DNA of 64,000 nucleotides from Gemmatimonadota bacterium (GTDB lineage: Bacteria; Gemmatimonadota; Gemmatimonadetes; Gemmatimonadales; GWC2-71-9). This document shows positions 62,692 to 64,000 of the stretch, piece by piece. Positions within the stretch are counted from its first letter, which is position 1. Each line of letters starts with the position of its first letter. Position numbers and translations under genes: made by a program. Where the stretch lies: positions 496,001 through 560,000 of the forward strand of contig JADKJZ010000001.1 of assembly GCA_016720805.1 (NCBI GenBank), written 5' to 3'. The notes under the pieces were generated by a model, which made no database searches, had not been told where the DNA came from, and saw nothing but the letters and a program-made list of their open reading frames with translations.

Positions 62692-62770
62692 TCGATGGAA
62701 CGTTTCACGCAGGAACGTGCGGCGAAGTATCTGGGGCAAATCGATCATCGATGGTCGATCATCGATCGTC
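62673..62770. repeat. Heptamer-flanked element with mirror-image arrays
   Basis: Three GATGATC units and a partial one (62673-62698) lie left of a 44-base core. GATCATC, GATGGTC, GATCATC and GATCGTC (62743-62770) lie right of it, mostly reverse complements of the left unit. It contains the stop of the DUF4010 gene. The layout matches the 5607-5776 locus with a different heptamer. Confidence 0.78.
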
Positions 62771-62783
62771 GGCTGTCACCCCC

Positions 62784-62813
62784 TTGCCTCAGACCACCCC
62801 TCGGCCCTATAAT
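62784..62813 (+). promoter_or_regulatory. Candidate rpsO promoter
   Basis: TTGCCT (62784-62789), an 18-base spacer and a perfect TATAAT (62808-62813). It lies 62 bases before rpsO. It is the only perfect -10 box I noticed in the window. Confidence 0.6.
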
Positions 62814-62875
62814 TGTTGGCTATCCAGAATATCCTAAGTGTAAGCGCAGCATGACTCAGCGTAGGGTTCAACGGC

Positions 62876-63133
62876 ATGATTGAAAAGCAGCCCGTCATCG
62901 AGCAGCACCGTCAGCATGAGAGCGACACCGGATCCGCAAAGGTCCAGGTGGCCCTGCTCACGGCGCGCATCAACGGCCTCACCGACCATTTCCGCACCCA
63001 CAAGAAAGACCATCATGGTCGTCGTGGGCTGTTGAAGATGGTCGGGACACGGCGTCGACTCCTCAACTACATGAAGAGCCGCGACCTGTCGTCCTACCGT
63101 TCCCTGATCGCTGAACTCGGACTCCGGAACTGA
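62876..63133 (+). CDS. rpsO: Ribosomal protein uS15
   Basis: An 85-residue 16S rRNA-binding protein, slightly short at the N-terminus. The conserved block HESDTGSAKVQVALLT is followed by DHFRTHKKDHHGRRGLL and RRRLLNYMKSRD. The ATG lies inside a 10-codon reading frame in another frame (62851-62883), so initiation may be coupled. A terminator follows and pnp comes next, the usual order. Confidence 0.95.
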   Translation: MIEKQPVIEQHRQHESDTGSAKVQVALLTARINGLTDHFRTHKKDHHGRRGLLKMVGTRRRLLNYMKSRDLSSYRSLIAELGLRN

Positions 63134-63154
63134 CCGGGGAATGATGCTGCATGG

Positions 63155-63186
63155 GCGTCCCACGTGAGCACCGTGGGACGCTTTTT
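63155..63186 (+). terminator. Terminator between rpsO and pnp
   Basis: A 10-bp perfect stem (GCGTCCCACG 63155-63164 with CGTGGGACGC 63172-63181), a 7-base loop and TTTTTC. Strong, but read-through to pnp is common at this junction in other bacteria. Confidence 0.85.
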
Positions 63187-63221
63187 CGTATTGGCGTGCT
63201 CACTGACGTGAAGGAATGAAA

Positions 63222-64000
63222 GTGCATCGTATTGAAACGCAGTTCGCGGGTCGCCCGCTGGTCATCGAGACCGGCCGCCTCGCCAAGCAGGCCGCCGGGT
63301 CGGTCCTCGTGCAGTACGGCGAGACCACCGTGCTGGCCGCCGTGACGGTCTCACCGAACGTCACCCACCTCCCGTTCTTCCCGCTGACCGTCGAGTACAA
63401 GGAGAAGACCTACGCCGCGGGCAAGATCCCGGGTGGGTTCCTCAAGCGCGAAGGTCGCCCGTCGGACGACGAGATCCTGAATTGCCGGATCATCGACCGC
63501 TCGATCCGCCCGCTCTTCCCCGAAGGCTTCCGCCACGAGGTGCAGGTTTTCGTGACCGTGCTCTCGACGGACCAGGAGAACGAGTCGGACGTGATCGGCG
63601 TGCTGGCCGCCTCGGCCGCGCTCGCGATCTCGGAGATCCCCTGGAACGGTCCGATCGCCGCCGCGCGCGTCGGCAAGGTCGAGAACAACTGGATTCTCAA
63701 CCCGACCTTCCAGCAGCTTGAGTTCTCGGCGATGGATCTGGTCGTGGCCGGCCTCAAGGATTCGATCATGATGGTCGAGGGCGGCGCCCTCGAGGTGTCC
63801 GAGGCGGAAGTCCTCGACGGCCTCAAGGTCGCGCAGCTCGGCATCGTCGAGCAGGTCAAGCTGATCACCGACCTCGTCAAGAAGGTCGGCAAGCCGAAGA
63901 TGGCGTGGGTCGCCCCGGAGAAGGACGCGGAGCTGGTCAAGGCCGTGAAGGGCGCCGCCGAGAAGGCGATGGCGAAGGCGATGAACGCGAAGGACAAGGC
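63222..64000 (+). CDS. pnp: Polyribonucleotide nucleotidyltransferase, N-terminal part
   Basis: A phosphorolytic 3'-5' exoribonuclease; only the first ~260 residues are in the window and the frame continues past the right edge. The first RNase PH-like domain shows FAGRPLVIETGRLAKQA, VQYGETTVLAAV, GGFLKREGRPSDDEIL and RIIDRSIRPLFPEGF. The KVGKPK and KAMAKAM segments begin the all-alpha linker. GTG 63222 sits 6 bases after AAGGA; ATG 63216, adjoining it, has no spacing, so GTG is preferred. Confidence 0.95.
   Translation, partial: MHRIETQFAGRPLVIETGRLAKQAAGSVLVQYGETTVLAAVTVSPNVTHLPFFPLTVEYKEKTYAAGKIPGGFLKREGRPSDDEILNCRIIDRSIRPLFPEGFRHEVQVFVTVLSTDQENESDVIGVLAASAALAISEIPWNGPIAAARVGKVENNWILNPTFQQLEFSAMDLVVAGLKDSIMMVEGGALEVSEAEVLDGLKVAQLGIVEQVKLITDLVKKVGKPKMAWVAPEKDAELVKAVKGAAEKAMAKAMNAKDK

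Noticed and set aside
59578..62748. 1056-codon open frame on the - strand
   Set aside because: It is antisense to dxr, rseP and the DUF4010 gene, with no recognisable domain or start signal.

Overview
This is a GC-rich bacterial chromosome segment that is gene-dense and dominated by housekeeping genes on the + strand. Many genes overlap by 4 to 8 bases (ATGA or GTGA junctions). Predicted outer-membrane and periplasmic proteins, a site-2 protease next to dxr and cdsA, a Tat-exported molybdoenzyme and a pilus-type ATPase point to a diderm. My best guess is Gemmatimonadota or a close relative. That is recalled resemblance of protein sequences, not a search result. There is no sign of phage, plasmid, IS element or CRISPR array.

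Layout. 1-5.6 kb: end of recJ, rsmD, coaD, pta, a partner-switching module (STAS antagonist, anti-sigma kinase, GAF-SpoIIE phosphatase) and rsmA. 5.6-12.4 kb: a heptamer-flanked repeat, a GlcD-like flavoprotein, a frameshifted SDR gene, a membrane protein, rex with its own operator against the start codon, a DnaQ-like exonuclease, an MBL hydrolase, a second heptamer array and a small secreted-protein gene broken by poly-G tracts. 12.4-27.3 kb: infC-rpmI-rplT with an attenuator leader, pheST, a zapB-like/zapA pair, rny, folD, xseAB, a prenyl synthase, dxs, nadK and recN. 27.2-34.6 kb: an outer-membrane barrel protein, tRNA-Leu(UAA), then three tandem convergent gene pairs (pseudopilin-like gene on +, single-TM protein on -), a lone receiver protein and a GspE/PilB ATPase fused to a receiver domain. 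34.8-38.7 kb: aroA, cmk, rpsA. 38.7-45.7 kb: a PAS sensor and a biotin-dependent acyl-CoA carboxylase operon that also carries a TPR-like secreted protein and an RNA m5U methyltransferase. 45.7-50.3 kb: an IorAB-type molybdenum hydroxylase with XdhC and MocA-like maturation factors. 50-53 kb: a Spy/CpxP-like protein and an M1 metallopeptidase. 53-64 kb: rplM-rpsI, rpsB, tsf-pyrH-frr-uppS-cdsA-dxr-rseP, a DUF4010 membrane protein, a third heptamer locus, rpsO and the start of pnp.

How it works together. Isoprenoid supply (dxs, dxr, prenyl synthase, uppS) and phospholipid synthesis (cdsA) sit with envelope quality control (rseP). The carboxylase genes encode all parts of one enzyme (carboxyltransferase, biotin carboxylase, biotin carrier). 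The molybdenum hydroxylase subunits are followed by their probable cofactor-handling proteins. The most unusual region is 28.9-34.6 kb. There, three paralogous A/B pairs meet tail to tail and lead into two receiver-containing proteins, one fused to an assembly ATPase, which looks like a phospho-regulated pilus or secretion variant. Three intergenic loci carry 7-base tandem repeats that run into the 3' end of the upstream gene and supply its stop codon. Several genes (infC, nadK, the SpoIIE phosphatase) appear to start at CTG.
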